From Pyropia yezoensis (lineage: Eukaryota > Rhodophyta > Bangiophyceae > Bangiales > Bangiaceae), in contig CM020619.1 in NCBI GenBank assembly GCA_009829735.1, positions 25,383,554 through 25,447,553 of the forward strand: 64,000 bases of DNA. Direction: 5' to 3'. The translations under genes and the position numbers were made by a program. Position 1 is the first letter of the stretch. Every line of letters starts with the position of its first letter. Shown piece by piece: positions 22,735 through 33,407 of this stretch. The notes under the pieces were generated by a model, which was given only the letters and a program-made list of their open reading frames with translations, did not search any database and was not told the origin of the DNA.

Positions 22735-25314
22735 ATGAATTTCGACCTGAACCTCACCGGGGCTGGCATGGCGCTGCCATCCCCCCCCCCCGGAAGTTCT
22801 GCCACCGCTGCTGGCGCCGTCAAGGGCACCTGGAAGGCCCGCCGGCAGGCTGTCAAGGCCGCCCGCAAGGGGGTGGCCACGCGGGCGCCCCCGGGCCCTC
22901 GCGTCACGGGAGCGGCGGCGGCAGCGAAAAAAGCAGCAGCAAAACAAGCGGCGGCAGCAGCAGCAGCTTCAGCAGCAGCAGCAGGCGCCGCAGCGCCACC
23001 CCCACCGGGAGTGTTGGCGGCCGCCCGGGCAGCCGCTGCGGGGCCGCCGCCCGTGTCCATCCTGCGGGGCGGCGGCCGCGCGCCGGCGGCCGCGCGGTCG
23101 CCCGCACGGGCGGTGCGGGTGGGGGGGGAGACGGGCGCCACGCCGACGCGGGTGCCCAGCACGACGCCGTCCTCTGCGGTGGCATTGGCCGCGAGGTCGG
23201 CGACGGCGGTGCAGCCAAAGTTGCCCAACCCCCTGGGCAGCGCCGCCGCCAGCGCCACCCCACCACCCCCGGGGGACCGCCCGCCTCTGCTCCGCCGCCG
23301 CACGGCGGCGAGCGCGGTGGTGAGTGACGGCGCGGGGGGGGAGGGCGGCGCCTCTGCCGCCGTCGCCGTGACGGACGTCGTCAGTCGGCCACCACTGGTG
23401 CGGCGGGGGGGCGCGCCGGCGGCTTCGCCGGCGACGGCGGCGACTGCACCGCCGGTGGGACCGGCGGCGGTAATGGCAGCTGCAGCAGAAGGTGCGGCGA
23501 CGCCTTCCCTGCCGCGACCAACCTCGGCGACCACCCGCAAACGTCGGGCGCTCGACGCCGACGCGGTGGCGGCCGCGGCGGCCGGAGCTGAGTGCCCGCC
23601 GCGCAAGCGGCCATCGCCGGCCGCCCGCTCGCCAGGGCCGGCTCTGCCCGTGCCGGTGGCGCCACCGCCGCCCGCAGCAGCGACATTGGCCCCCAGAGCT
23701 GCCGCCCGCGAGCGCGCGCGCTTTGGCACTGCCGGTGACGCCGCGGCGCTGCCACCGCCACCCCCTCCAGGCGCAACCGCGGTGGTGCCGTCGCCGCCGC
23801 CGTCGTCGCCGTCGCCACCTCCACCACCCCTGCCGCCGCCGCTGGCAGTCATGGAAGGGGCGGCCGCGGCGACCACGGTGGGTGGTGCCGTGGCTGGTGG
23901 CGGCGGCCGGCGGCGGCGACCGGCTGCGGCTGGCGCAACGGGGGATGCGGGCGGGGCGCCCGCCCCCGGCTCTGTGGCCGCTGCTCCCGCACCCGTCGCG
24001 CCGGCCCGCCGAGGTCCCGCCCCCGCCGCCGGCCGCTCTCGGCGTGCCCCCGTACCACTCGCGCAGGCCGCGGACGCCCCCGCGCCCGCTCCTGCCGTGG
24101 CGGCTCGCGGCCGCCTGGCCGCGGTTGTCGGAGGCAGTTTCGCTGACGGCGGTGGCGGCGGCGGTGGCGGCGGCGGCAGCCGCGCCTCGCGGCGCGGGCG
24201 GTCGGCGTCACCCGACCCTGACGGGGAGCACGGGGCTACACTAGCCGCGGCGACTGCCGCCCTCGTTGGACCACTCCCTGCCGCGGCCGCCGCGGGCAGG
24301 GACGGCGCCGCGGCGGGACTGGCGTCGTCGCAGGCCGGCACGGCGGCGAGAGGTGCTGCGGCGGGCACGACGGGCGACGCGGCGCTCTTCACCCCAGGCG
24401 ACGCCTTTGACGCGATTGGCCTGTGGCCGTCGTTGGCGCGCCATGTGACCCTGCGCATGGGCCTCACCGCCCCGACGCGGGTGCAGGTGGCGGTGGCGGC
24501 TGCGCTCATCCCTGGAGGGGGGGCGGCTCGGGGGGTGACGGCTGTCGACCCCGACGCGCTGGGGGGGGCCCCTCGGGGGGCCGCTGGCGCGCCAGCCGCC
24601 ACTGCCGTCGCGGCCGACGGCACGGCCATGGACGCGGAAGGCTCGGCACCCGCAGTAGGTGCTGTTGACGGCATGGACGACGACGGGGGCGGTGCCACTG
24701 CCGGTGCCACCTCTGCGGCGGCCGCCAGTGCGGCTCCGCGGGACGTGCTGGTGCGCTCCCCCACTGGCACAGGTAAGACGCTTGCCTATCTTCTCCCCAT
24801 TGCCCACGGCCTCCTCACCCACCGGCGGCAGCTGACCCGTGCCGACGGTACCGTTGCGCTGGTGGTGGTGCCGACGCGAGAGCTGGCCGCGCAAGTGGCT
24901 GCCGCTGCCGCCGCGCTCCTGCGACCCTACCACTGGCTGGTGGTCGGCTCGATTACGGGCGGTGAGTCGCGCAAGGCTGAAAAGGCACGCCTCCGCAAGG
25001 GCGTGACGCTCCTCGTGGCTACGCCGGGGCGGCTGGTCGACCACCTCCGCGGCACCGTTTCGTTCCGCTACGACGGCGTGCGGTACTTGGTGGTAGACGA
25101 GGCGGACAGGGTGCTGGATGGGGGCTTTGAGGATGATGTGCGGGAGGTGCTGCGGAGTTTGGACCGTTCTACGGGGGGGGGGCGCGCGAATGTGCTGCTG
25201 TCGGCGACGCTCACCGCAGACGTGCAGCGGCTGGCACGTGACGCGCTGCGGGATCCGCTGTTGGTGGCGCTGGACGCGTCGGCAGAGGATGCCGAAATGC
25301 CGGGCGGGGAGGCG

Positions 25315-25347
<33 letters not shown>

Positions 25348-26694
25348 AAGGGCGGTGCTGCTTCGGCCATCGCCGAGGGGGACGCTGCTGGGAAGGCGGG
25401 CGACGGGGACAAGAAGGTGGCTCGTCGCTTTGACCTCCCGGCGGGCCTCCGCCACCACTACTGCCTTGTGGAGCAAAAGTACCGGCTACTGTCCCTGGCC
25501 GCCCTCCTCCGCGCGCGCACGCTCACCGCCAGCAGGGCAGTGACAGCAGCGGCAGCTGCCGCGTCGGCAGCGGGCGTGGAGGCACCCCCTCCCCCCGCCG
25601 CCCGCATCATGGTCTTCTTTTCCTCGTGCGCGTCGGTGGATTTCCACCACGCGCTGTTTGCCAAGGCGGTCCTGCCGGCAGAGCTGGCGCCGGCCGGCGC
25701 CGACGGGCCGGTGCCGCTCCTGCCCGTCCCCGTCCACCGGCTGCACGGGAGCCTACCACAGGCGACGCGCGTCCGGTCGCTGGCGGCGTTCCGCGCCGCC
25801 CCCGTGGCGGTGCTGCTGTGCACAGACGTGGCGGCGCGGGGGCTGGACGTCCCCGCCGTTGCGCTGACCGTCCAGTACGACCCACCGACGGGGGGTGGCG
25901 GCGGTGGGGGTGGCGGCGGCGGGGGCGGCGGCGACGCGGGGGAGCTCGCCGACTATGTCCACCGGGTGGGCCGCGGCGGCCGCCTGGGCGTTGCCGCCGA
26001 CAGCCTCCTCTTCCTCCTCCCCGCCGAGCGGGCGTATGTGGGGGCGCTCGCCGAGGCGGGCGTGTCGCTGGTGCAGGTGTCGGCCGACGCGGCGGTCGCG
26101 TCGCTGGCGCCCCCCCGGGACCACCCCACGGCCGGCGGCGGCGGCGGAGCCGCCGACGCTGCCGACGCGGCGCGGCGGGTGCGGCAGGCGGCACGTAAGG
26201 TCACCGCCGTGTTGCAGCCGGCGCTCGAGGCGACCGTGTCGGGGAGCACCCGCCTGGCCGCCGCCGCCACCGACGGCTACCGCGCCTACTGCCGCGCGTA
26301 CGCGACGCACGGGCGGGACGTGCGGCACGTCTTTCACGTGCGGTCCCTCCACCTGGGGCACGTTGCGCGGGCGTTTGCGCTCGCGGCGGGGCCCACGGCG
26401 GTGGGTTCGGGTGGTGCGGGGGGGGGGGGGGGGGGGGGGGGGCAAGGCCGCGGCGGCCGCCAGGGCCGCCCGGGGGGCGGGGGGGGGGGGGAGGCGGAGG
26501 CCGACGGCGACGCCAGCAGCGACAGCGGCCACGACAGCGACGGGGGCGGGGGCGCGGGGGCGGCTGCGTGGCGAGGCGAGGGCGGCCGCCGCGCGGTGCT
26601 GCCGCCACGCAGGGGTGCCGACGGCGGCGGCCGGGGGGGGGGCGGTGCCGGCGGCGGCAGGGGCGGCAGCCGGGGAGGAGGGGGCGGCCGGGGG

Positions 26695-26743
<49 letters not shown>

Positions 26744-26919
26744 GGGGTGGCGGGTGGCTGCGCGCGCCTGCGGCGGGCGCGGCCGAGGTGGCGCGCGCGA
26801 TTGCCGCGGGCGGCGACCAGCCGTACAATGACCCGTCCACGTCGCTCGCGCGGCGGCGGCGGGACGGGGGGCGCGGGCGGGAGGCGCTCAAGGAGATTGC
26901 GTCGGAGTTTGCGTCGTGA
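22735..26919 (+). CDS. DDX31: DEAD-box RNA helicase of the DDX31/Dbp7 family
   Basis: DDX31/Dbp7 is a nucleolar ATP-dependent RNA helicase of 60S subunit assembly. The protein has 1394 residues. About 1-555 are Ala/Pro-rich low complexity. The core starts with a Q-motif-like FDAIGLWPSL...LTAPTRVQ, then motif I SPTGTGKT (about 674-681), PTRELAAQV, ATPGRL, motif II DEAD (788-791) and motif III SAT (823-825). The second RecA domain shows LHGSLPQATRV, TDVAARGLD (1030-1038) and HRVGRGGR (1076-1083). A DUF4217-like block follows (about 1180-1225: AYCRAYATHGRDV, HVRSLHLGHVARAFAL), which points to DDX31/Dbp7, with DDX10 as the alternative. The tail is Gly/Arg-rich with RGG-type repeats, then a short conserved end containing YNDPSTSLARRRR. 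Glycine runs also interrupt the core as insertions. Confidence 0.92.
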
Positions 26920-27488
26920 GGTGGTGGTGGCGCGGGGTGGGATGTAGGGGGTGGGTGGAAGGGCGGGGTGCCGGGGGGGGGGCTGGGTGTGGGAGGGGGG
27001 GGGGGGGGAAGGCACTCGGGCGGGGTAGGAGTGGAGGGGGTTTGGGGGTCGACCAGGCCTTGACTTGGGGTGCGACAGCTGGCAGCGGTGCCCTTCCCCG
27101 CCGTGCGCACGTGCGCTGCTACCAACGCTCTGTCGTCCCGCCTCGGTCGCCGGCGCCAACAACACGCTTCTCCCTCCAAGTCCTTCTTGGTAACCCCCAT
27201 CAACCCCGGCTCACCCTTCGAGCACCCTCTCCACCCCCCCCCCCTTCCCCTCCCTGTTCTCCCCCACCCTGCCCCACGTCACAACGCCCCACCACCGCCT
27301 CGTACCACCGTCACATACATACACCCCTGCTCCACCGCCGCAGTCACGTCTTCATCGCCTCGCATCCCCGCTCGACCACCCTCGCACTGCCGCTTCACCG
27401 CCCTCGCACCGCCGTCGGGCCTCTGGTCCATCGCCCTCGCAGCTCCGCTCCCACCGCTCATTGCTCCCGCCCTCGCCACGCGCCCACG
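26920..27488. other. Intergenic region, G- then C-rich
   Basis: Between the convergent ends of the helicase gene and a small minus-strand gene. Long G runs near 27,000 give way to C-rich DNA. No gene recognised. Confidence 0.45.
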
Positions 27489-27782
27489 TCACCTCGCTCC
27501 GCCGGCTTGTCCCCCCAGCGGCCCCGGCGCCCCCCGCGCCATTGCCGCTGGTGCCGCCGCCGGAGCCGGCGCGCCACCCCCCCCGCCCTCCTCCTCAGCA
27601 GCCAGCTCCTCATTGTGCGCGGAAATCGCCACGGAAATGTCGTCGGCGGAGATGGCGTGGCGGTACTCGGTGCGCATCTCCGACGCCACCCCGCGGCTGT
27701 AGGCCTTGCCCAGGGCCATCGCCGCGGCGCCGGCTGCGACCAGCAGCACCATCTGCGCGTGGGCGGTGCGGGGGCGGGACAT
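27489..27782 (-). CDS. Small hypothetical protein with one membrane segment
   Basis: I do not recognise it. An ATG at 27782 gives 97 residues. A basic start is followed by one hydrophobic stretch (MVLLVAAGAAAMALG, residues about 11-25), then a mixed charged segment with complex composition (VASEMRTEYRHAISADDISVAI) and an acidic patch (EELAAEEE). The end is Gly/Ala/Pro-rich. The middle segment is not the GC-driven Ala/Pro/Arg filler of chance frames nearby, which is why I report it. A small organellar or ER membrane protein is possible. It is convergent with the DDX31 gene. Confidence 0.4.
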   Translation of the reverse strand: MSRPRTAHAQMVLLVAAGAAAMALGKAYSRGVASEMRTEYRHAISADDISVAISAHNEELAAEEEGGGGGAPAPAAAPAAMARGAPGPLGGQAGGAR

Positions 27783-27963
27783 GGCAGCGGCGGGGCGGGG
27801 GGGGGCGACGCTGCCAGGTAGGGGGGGAGGGGGCGGATCGGAGGGAGGAGCGGCGCGAGGCGCGCGAGGCCGTGGCAACGCCGAAAAAAGGAAAGGAAGG
27901 AGCTGGTCAGAGCAGCTCGAGCTGGTCAGAGCAGCTCCTTGGTCCTGCGGGAAGGAGACGATG

Positions 27964-28013
27964 CCGTGAACAACGTGGAGGACTGTTCGAACAGTCCTCC
28001 ACGTTTTCACGGC
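27964..28013. repeat. Large palindrome
   Basis: Positions 27972-28005 form a perfect 34-bp palindrome, with half-site AACGTGGAGGACTGTTC. It extends imperfectly for about 8 bp on each side (GCCGTGAAC against TTCACGGC). It could extrude as a cruciform, or be the end of a small hairpin element. Confidence 0.8.
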
Positions 28014-28027
28014 GCAGTGGGACTAAT

Positions 28028-28148
28028 ACCGTGTACCTTACAATCCGTGCAAAGCGGCGTTTACGGCCTCTGTGGGGGGGTCGGTTTCTGTAAGCAGGCC
28101 CTCACGACCCCGTGAGGGCCGTTCTGCAGAGAACGTAAGGTACACGGT
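28028..28148. mobile_element. Small hairpin element (MITE-like)
   Basis: A 14-bp perfect inverted repeat, ACCGTGTACCTTAC at 28028-28041 and its complement at 28135-28148, bounds 121 bp. Inside lie two further hairpins: GGCCCTCAC...GTGAGGGCC around 28,098-28,120 and an imperfect one around 28,121-28,134. Nested hairpins of this kind fit a MITE. No target duplication was recognised. Confidence 0.5.
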
Positions 28149-28513
28149 TTTAGACCCACTGCGCGGCCTCCGCGATCGCGTCGCGACGGCACTTGGTCTT
28201 CGTCACGACCAGCTCTCCAGACACGTGGACGTTCTCTGCCTGGTGCTTTGATGTGACTTTTCACAAGTAAGATAAGCTGAGCATACGTTATTAACTACTG
28301 ACACAATTCTCTGCCATGTCTACTTAAAGTACATACACAGATGAAGAGAAACTACTATGTGTATGTGGTGAGCCGAGCGGCTTGGTGCGTAGCAACCATT
28401 TCGATGGCGACAGGAACGTCGTCGCCATCATCGTCCGCCAATGCGGTGGCTCGTGCCTGTCTTGCTCCCCCCTGCCCTGGCCCCTCCCTCCCCCCGCTCT
28501 CCCTGTACTCGTC

Positions 28514-29822
28514 ATGACCACCCTGGAGACCGCCACAGTGTATCCGCCCAGCGAGGACACGTACCTCCTCCTCGACGTCCTCGCAGCCGACGTGCCGACG
28601 CTGCCGCTGCTGGCCACCCTCCCCCCTTGCCCCCCCCCACGGCGGCGGCGGCGGCAGCAGCGGCGACCGCCGCCGCCATCCCCCCCCCCCCTGCACGTGT
28701 TGGAGATTGGTTGCGGCTCGGGGGTGGTCATCACCGACCTGGCCGCCCGCCTGACTGCCGCCACCGCCCGGCCCGTTGTGGCCGCCGCCACCGACATTAG
28801 CGGCCACGCAGCGGCCGCGACGCGCGCCGCGTCGGCGGGGGCGGTGGCGGTCGTGCGAGCCGACCTGTTTGGTAGCTGCTGGCGAGAATTTTCTACCCCG
28901 TGGCGGTCGCCCGCGGCAGGGGGGGTGGGAGCCACGACGACGGACGCGGTAGAGGGTGCGTCGCCGGCGGTTGGGCGTGAAGGCCGGGGGGGTGGGGGTG
29001 GCGGGCGCTGGGACGTGGTCGTCTTTAACCCCCCGTACGTGCCAACGTCGGCTGAGGAGCTGGACGCGGCGGTGGCGGGCGGCGGTATTGAGGCGTCCTG
29101 GGCGGGGGGGGCCGACGGGCGCGTCGTCATTGACCGCTTCTTGGCGGTGGTGGGGGTGCGTTGGGAGGGCCAACTGACCGCCGAGCGCCCACGCGCCGGG
29201 TGGGGGGGGGGCGCGGGCGGCGACGCCGCGCACGGCGGGCCAGGGAAGTGTGCTGCTCCGGGGGGGGCGACGAGGGGCGACTGCTTGCGGGGTGGGCGGA
29301 AGAGAGCTCCCTGTCGCGGCGGCCGCGGGCTGCGGGCGGCGGGTGCGTCGTGGACTATTGTGACGCTGGGACGCTAGGCGGCGGCTCTACTGACGGCCGA
29401 GGTGTCACCTGTGTCCCCTCTTGGGAAACCCCCTCCCGCTGCGCATCGCCCGCCACCCCCCCCCCCCCACTCACACACACCCTCCCCAGGATGAGGTGAG
29501 GGACGGGGGCGTCGTTTACCTCCTGCTACTGGCGGCCAACCGGCCGGAGGAGGTTGCCGCCGCCGCCTCCGCCGTCGGCTTTGACGCTGTCACCGTCGGG
29601 CGCCGGTGGGGCGGCGCCGAGCGCCTGTGCGTCTTGCGTTTGACGCGGCGTCCGCGTGGTGGGGGGGTGGCGGTGGCCACGGCGCCGGTGACCGCGGCGG
29701 GGTCGGCGTCGGGGGCGACGGCGTCGGCGGGCGCGACGGCGGCAGTGGGGGGGAGGGCAGGACGGGGAGGGGGGGCAGGGGAGGGGGCCGTTGCCCCCGC
29801 CAGTTTTGGGAAGGTGCTATGA
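28514..29822 (+). CDS. MTQ2/N6AMT1-type eRF1 glutamine methyltransferase, one intron
   Basis: This HemK2-family class I methyltransferase should use S-adenosylmethionine to methylate the GGQ glutamine of release factor eRF1, normally with partner Trm112. The ATG at 28514 starts the family opening TATVYPPSEDTYLLLD. The SAM motif VLEIGCGSG is at about residue 62-70, after a Pro/Arg-rich insertion (about 38-58) absent from typical members. The catalytic FNPPYVP is at about 172-178, followed by GGIEASWAGGADGR. Exon 1 ends at 29155 (RFLAVVG) and exon 2 starts at 29490 (DEVRDGGVVYLLLL), giving about 324 residues against about 214 in human. The extra length is low-complexity insertions and a Gly/Ala tail. 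In eukaryotes N6AMT1 was also proposed as a DNA or histone methylase, so the substrate is family-based inference. Confidence 0.85.
29156..29489 (+). other. Spliceosomal intron of the MTQ2-like gene
   Basis: The donor GTGCGT is at 29156 and the acceptor CTCCCCAG ends at 29489, in phase 0. Joining at these points aligns RFLAVVG-DEVRDGGVVYLL with the corresponding unbroken region of N6AMT1 without gap. The unspliced frame stops soon after 29,370. Confidence 0.8.
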
Positions 29823-30519
29823 AGGTCTCCCTATTTTTTGAAAATCCTGGGAAGCCCTTCATCTATAGTAGGTACTGTACGCCAATAGGCGTGCAACACG
29901 CTTGCAGATCTATAGGAGCCCCACCCCTGTCGGAGCAGGTTGCCATCTTCTCATCAAAAATCTTGTCATGGGGCCATGGCCCGCCCGCCTGATGGCTGGC
30001 CGGCGCGCTTTAAGTCTATGGCCGTGCTGGGCAGCCACGGCGGCAGCCGCGCGACGCGATTGGGCTGTCTCCCGCGCGGCCGCCCGTGGGCCCCTCCGTC
30101 ACATCCTGCTGGCCAGCGCGGCGGTGACGGGCCCCGCCGACCGCTCCCAGTCGGGTGCGTCTGCAGCAGCCCTGCTGGGCCCACGCGAAGGGGCCCCTTT
30201 CTGGCCGTGGCTTGCCGTGCTCTGCGCCACACGGCTCCCCCCTGTGCAACGGCACGACGTGCGACGGCACGGCGTCCCCCTCTGCGCGGTGGGTGCTGAA
30301 AAGGGCAGCAGCGGCCAGTGACGGCCATTGGTGACGACGGCCGACGCGGCGACAGCAGCAGCAGTGGCCTCCCGAGTACACATCCCTTTCACTGGTGGGA
30401 GCCTGCCGGGCGTGCCCGTGGTACATCCCCCCGACGCGCGGACGCGGCGGGTCAGGCGGCTGTCCCCTTCGCGACTGCGGGGGGCGTACTGTACGTACCC
30501 CACTCAAGCCCCCATTGTC
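29823..30519. other. Intergenic region
   Basis: About 700 bp with AT-richer DNA just after the MTQ2-like gene, then GC-rich DNA. It probably holds one terminator region and the promoter of the next gene. No gene recognised. Confidence 0.4.
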
Positions 30520-31104
30520 ATGGGCCCGTTGTCAGCGACCGCGTTTGTCGCTGCGCCCGGCGGCGGCACCCCGCCGTGGGGCTGCTGCCGCACAGCGCTG
30601 CGCTCCCGCCAGCCGGGCGGGGCCGCGGCCAAGGCCTCCCGCAGGGGCGGGCGGGCGGCGCGATGGCGGCGGCCGCCGCTCCCCCCCCCCGCCCTGCCGT
30701 CGGTGGTGGTGGTGGTGGCCATGGGGGTGCGCGCCCCCCCCCCCCCGCCCGGCAGCCTCTTTTTCGACCTCCCCCCCGCCGCGTTTTGGGGCTCCCCCGC
30801 CACCGCCGCCGAGGCGGCGGCCGTCACGCGGGCGTCGGCCGCCCTCGGCGCTCTCCGCCGGGACTACCCGCGGCTGGGCCCCCCCGCCCGGCGGGCCTAC
30901 CTCGACGCCGCGGAAGCGACGCTCCGCCGCGTCGAGCGGCTGCTGGCCGCCATGGCAGCCACCACCCCGGCCGACGCGGCGGCGCGGGTGGAGGTGGCGG
31001 CGCTCGATGCGCGCCTTGCCGCGGCGGGCACGTCATTGGCGGGCGTGCTTGCGGCTGCGTGGGCGGCCTACGCGGCGATGCGCGTCGAGGTGGGAGGAGA
31101 GTAA
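30520..31104 (+). CDS. DUF1825-like plastid protein (tentative)
   Basis: From the ATG at 30520 the frame gives 194 residues. The first about 65 look like a plastid transit peptide, rich in Arg, Ala and Ser with almost no acid (CCRTALRSRQPGG, ASRRGGRAARWRR). An alternative ATG at 30721 gives only the mature domain. The mature part begins GSLFFDLPP and continues as two or three helices (YPRLGPPARRAYLDAAEATL, RRVERLLAAM). This resembles the cyanobacterial and plastid DUF1825 family, which opens with FFDSE and has the pattern GK-FxxQMExxMxRY. The resemblance is weak and by eye. The function of that family is unknown. Confidence 0.45.
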   Translation: MGPLSATAFVAAPGGGTPPWGCCRTALRSRQPGGAAAKASRRGGRAARWRRPPLPPPALPSVVVVVAMGVRAPPPPPGSLFFDLPPAAFWGSPATAAEAAAVTRASAALGALRRDYPRLGPPARRAYLDAAEATLRRVERLLAAMAATTPADAAARVEVAALDARLAAAGTSLAGVLAAAWAAYAAMRVEVGGE

Positions 31105-31685
31105 AGCTGCGAGGTGCGGAGGGGGGAGGGTGGCGAATGCTTGAGTGGGTGCGCGGATGGAGGTGGGGAAGGGTGTGGGGGGGGGAAGCGCGGTTCACTT
31201 ACATGCTCTTGCTGGAGGTACGGTGTGTCCTCATGCGCGTGTGACACTTTCCTGAACGAAAGGGTCCAGCCATCGTCTTTGCTTAATCTATCCTTAGTCA
31301 AAAGTTAAAATACGTTAATGTCTTCATGAAGTGCCAAGAGCTTTCCCTGACAACCCTGCTCGAGATCGGCACACCGGCACGCGGGGCGGAGCTTGTGTGG
31401 CGCGGAACGACCCGCAGCAGCCCTGCAGGGCGTGGGCCACCCAAAGGATCGCCCAGACGGTGGCTGAGCATTGCACCGCCACCCAATCCCCCTGACAGAC
31501 GGCAGCGCCACTCCCTCGCCCACTACCCCGCCCACTGCAGCTGCTCCCCTCCAACCACCACCTCTTGCCGTCCATTCCCTCTTGCTCTCCCCCCTTCTTT
31601 CCACGCCTCCCCCTCCACCTGTGTTTCCGCTGCTCTGTCACTCTACCTCCTCTCCACAAGCCCCCCCCCCCTCGTTGTCCTTCTC

Positions 31686-32552
31686 ATGGCGTTTCTCACC
31701 CCCGTCACACTCGCCTCGGCTGGCGCCACGGCGGCCGCCTCTGTCACCGCCCGCGCCTCTGCCTTCCGCCCTGTCGCCGCCGCCGCCGCCGCCGCCTCGG
31801 CGGGTCGGCGCGCGCGGGTGGCCGCTGCCCCTCCCGCCACGATCGCCATGGCGTCGGTGGAGGAGCTGAAGAAGGCGACGGGCTACAAGTCGGTCGACGA
31901 CCACGTCACGTCGGGGATGGTTGTTGGCCTCGGGACTGGCTCCACCGCCTACTACGCGGTGGAGCGGCTGGGCCAGAAGCTGGCATCTGGGGAGCTGACC
32001 GACATTGTTGCCATCCCCACGTCCATCCGCACCAAGGAGCAGGCCGAGTCGCTCTCCATCCCGCTCGTCTCGCTCGACACCCACCCGGTGCTGGACGTGG
32101 CGATTGATGGGGCAGACGAGGTGGACGGTGCCCTTAACCTGGTCAAGGGCCGCGGCGGTGCCCTCCTCCGAGAGAAGATGGTGGAGGTGAGCGCCAAGAA
32201 GTTTGTGGTGATTGTGGATGACACCAAGCTGGTGCCGGGCCTGGGCATTTCTGGCGCCATGCCCGTGGAGGTCACCCCCTTTTGCGTGGACTTTACGGTC
32301 GCGCGGCTGCTGAAGCTGGAGAGCATTGCGGGGTGCACTGCCAAGGTGCGCGACGATGGTGGCAAGCCCTACGTGACGGACAATGACAACTACATTGTGG
32401 ACCTCTACTTTACGGAGCCCATTGCGGACGCGGTCAAGGCGGGGGAGGAGATCAGCTCCCTGGTGGGCGTCGTCGAGCATGGCCTCTTCCTTGGTATGAC
32501 CAGCGAGGTGATTGTTGCGGGTGCCGATGGCGTCAAGGTTATCAAGCCTTGA
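31686..32552 (+). CDS. rpiA: Ribose-5-phosphate isomerase A, plastid-targeted
   Basis: RpiA interconverts ribose 5-phosphate and ribulose 5-phosphate, feeding the Calvin cycle in plastids and the pentose phosphate pathway. The ATG at 31686 starts a leader of about 54 residues rich in Ala/Ser/Arg without acids (MAFLTPVTLASAG...GRRARVAA), typical of plastid import. The mature domain starts MASVEELKKATGYKSVDDHV. Diagnostic motifs are GLGTGSTA (about 81-88, phosphate loop), DGADEVD (141-147) and KGRGGALLREK (154-164, with the catalytic Asp, Glu and Lys positions). VPGLGISGAMPVEV, DNDNYIVDLYF and VEHGLFLGM follow. Total 288 residues is normal. Composition is less biased than in the neighbours, as for a well-expressed gene. 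Confidence 0.96.
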   Translation: MAFLTPVTLASAGATAAASVTARASAFRPVAAAAAAASAGRRARVAAAPPATIAMASVEELKKATGYKSVDDHVTSGMVVGLGTGSTAYYAVERLGQKLASGELTDIVAIPTSIRTKEQAESLSIPLVSLDTHPVLDVAIDGADEVDGALNLVKGRGGALLREKMVEVSAKKFVVIVDDTKLVPGLGISGAMPVEVTPFCVDFTVARLLKLESIAGCTAKVRDDGGKPYVTDNDNYIVDLYFTEPIADAVKAGEEISSLVGVVEHGLFLGMTSEVIVAGADGVKVIKP

Positions 32553-32768
32553 GAGGGGGAGGGAGAGGAGTAGGGCGGTGTTGAACAAGGCAAAAAATAT
32601 ACGATATCCGACGGACGCTGTTCTATGTTATCCTATCCCCTCCTCCCCCTCGCCCCCATCCCCCGCTTGCGCATTCCTCAGCCGCCTTCAACACAGCCAC
32701 TTCCACGACGGCGGCGCGTCGCGGGCAGCGACCGCCCCGCCCACCCACTCTTTCACACTCCTTCCGGT

Positions 32769-33407
32769 TCAGCCCCCCCCCCTCCCCCCGAGCACCCGCC
32801 GCAGCCGCAGCAGCACCGCCGGCGACGACGCCCGCACCTGCGCAGCCCCGTACGAGGGCCCAAGGATGACCGCGGCGCCGGCGCCCACGTGGATGGCGCG
32901 GTCGTCCGCGCCGCCCCACTGGGCGGGTACCCCCGACGCGGCGAGCCGCGCCACCGCCGCCTCGGCCGCCGTCGCTACCGCCTCCTCTGTCCCCGGCGCC
33001 GCCTCCTTCACCGCCACCCCTGCCATGGCAGCGTCGGTGGCGCTGGGGAGTGGTGTGCCAGCGGCGGCCGCCGCGGTGGTGGGTGGGGAAGGCCGGGTGG
33101 CCGCCGCGGCCGTGGCCCCGACCATCGGCGACGCGGTGCGGCCAGGCGCACCCGCCACCGCCGCCGCCGTTGCCTCGACGGCGGCAATGAAGCGGCCGGC
33201 AACGAGCGTCGTGCGTGCGCCCTCCCCCCCCGGGGCGGACAACACCACCGAGCCCGTCTCTGGGTCGGTAGCGACCAGGGTGCCCGCAAAGGCGCGGCCG
33301 TCGCGGATAGATACACGGACGGGCGTGCCGGGGGGGACCGCGCTGCGTGCTGGTGCCGCCGCCGGCGCAGCCGCCCCCACAGGAGAGGGGAAGAAGAGGG
33401 CGGCCAT
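32769..33407 (-). CDS. Gemin6-like Sm-fold protein (probable)
   Basis: The frame shows an N-terminal Sm/LSm fold: PPGTPVRVSIRDGRAFAGTL, then VATDPETGSVVLSAPGGEG, then a strand TLVAGRFIAAVEA. The middle is Ala/Pro-rich. The C-terminal block AVARLAASGVP...IHVGAGAAVILGPSYG...VLLRLRRVL fits the second domain of Gemin6, where a short helix precedes a strand ending in PPYG and a final helix follows. Gemin6 pairs with Gemin7 in the SMN complex that loads Sm rings on snRNA. The ATG at 33407 gives 212 residues and has the better start context. An upstream ATG at 33500 would give 243. LSm12 is the other family with this layout. The gene is divergent from the next, about 420 bp apart. Confidence 0.6.
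   Translation of the reverse strand: MAALFFPSPVGAAAPAAAPARSAVPPGTPVRVSIRDGRAFAGTLVATDPETGSVVLSAPGGEGARTTLVAGRFIAAVEATAAAVAGAPGRTASPMVGATAAAATRPSPPTTAAAAAGTPLPSATDAAMAGVAVKEAAPGTEEAVATAAEAAVARLAASGVPAQWGGADDRAIHVGAGAAVILGPSYGAAQVRASSPAVLLRLRRVLGGRGGG

Noticed and set aside
22527-24770. A 747-codon minus-strand frame opposite the DDX31 N-terminus
   Set aside because: Mirror of the Ala/Pro-rich low-complexity region, no domain. The plus strand continues into a clear helicase.
25753-27165. Long minus-strand frames opposite the glycine-rich tail of the helicase
   Set aside because: They read the complement of GGC/GGG runs as proline runs. No independent evidence.
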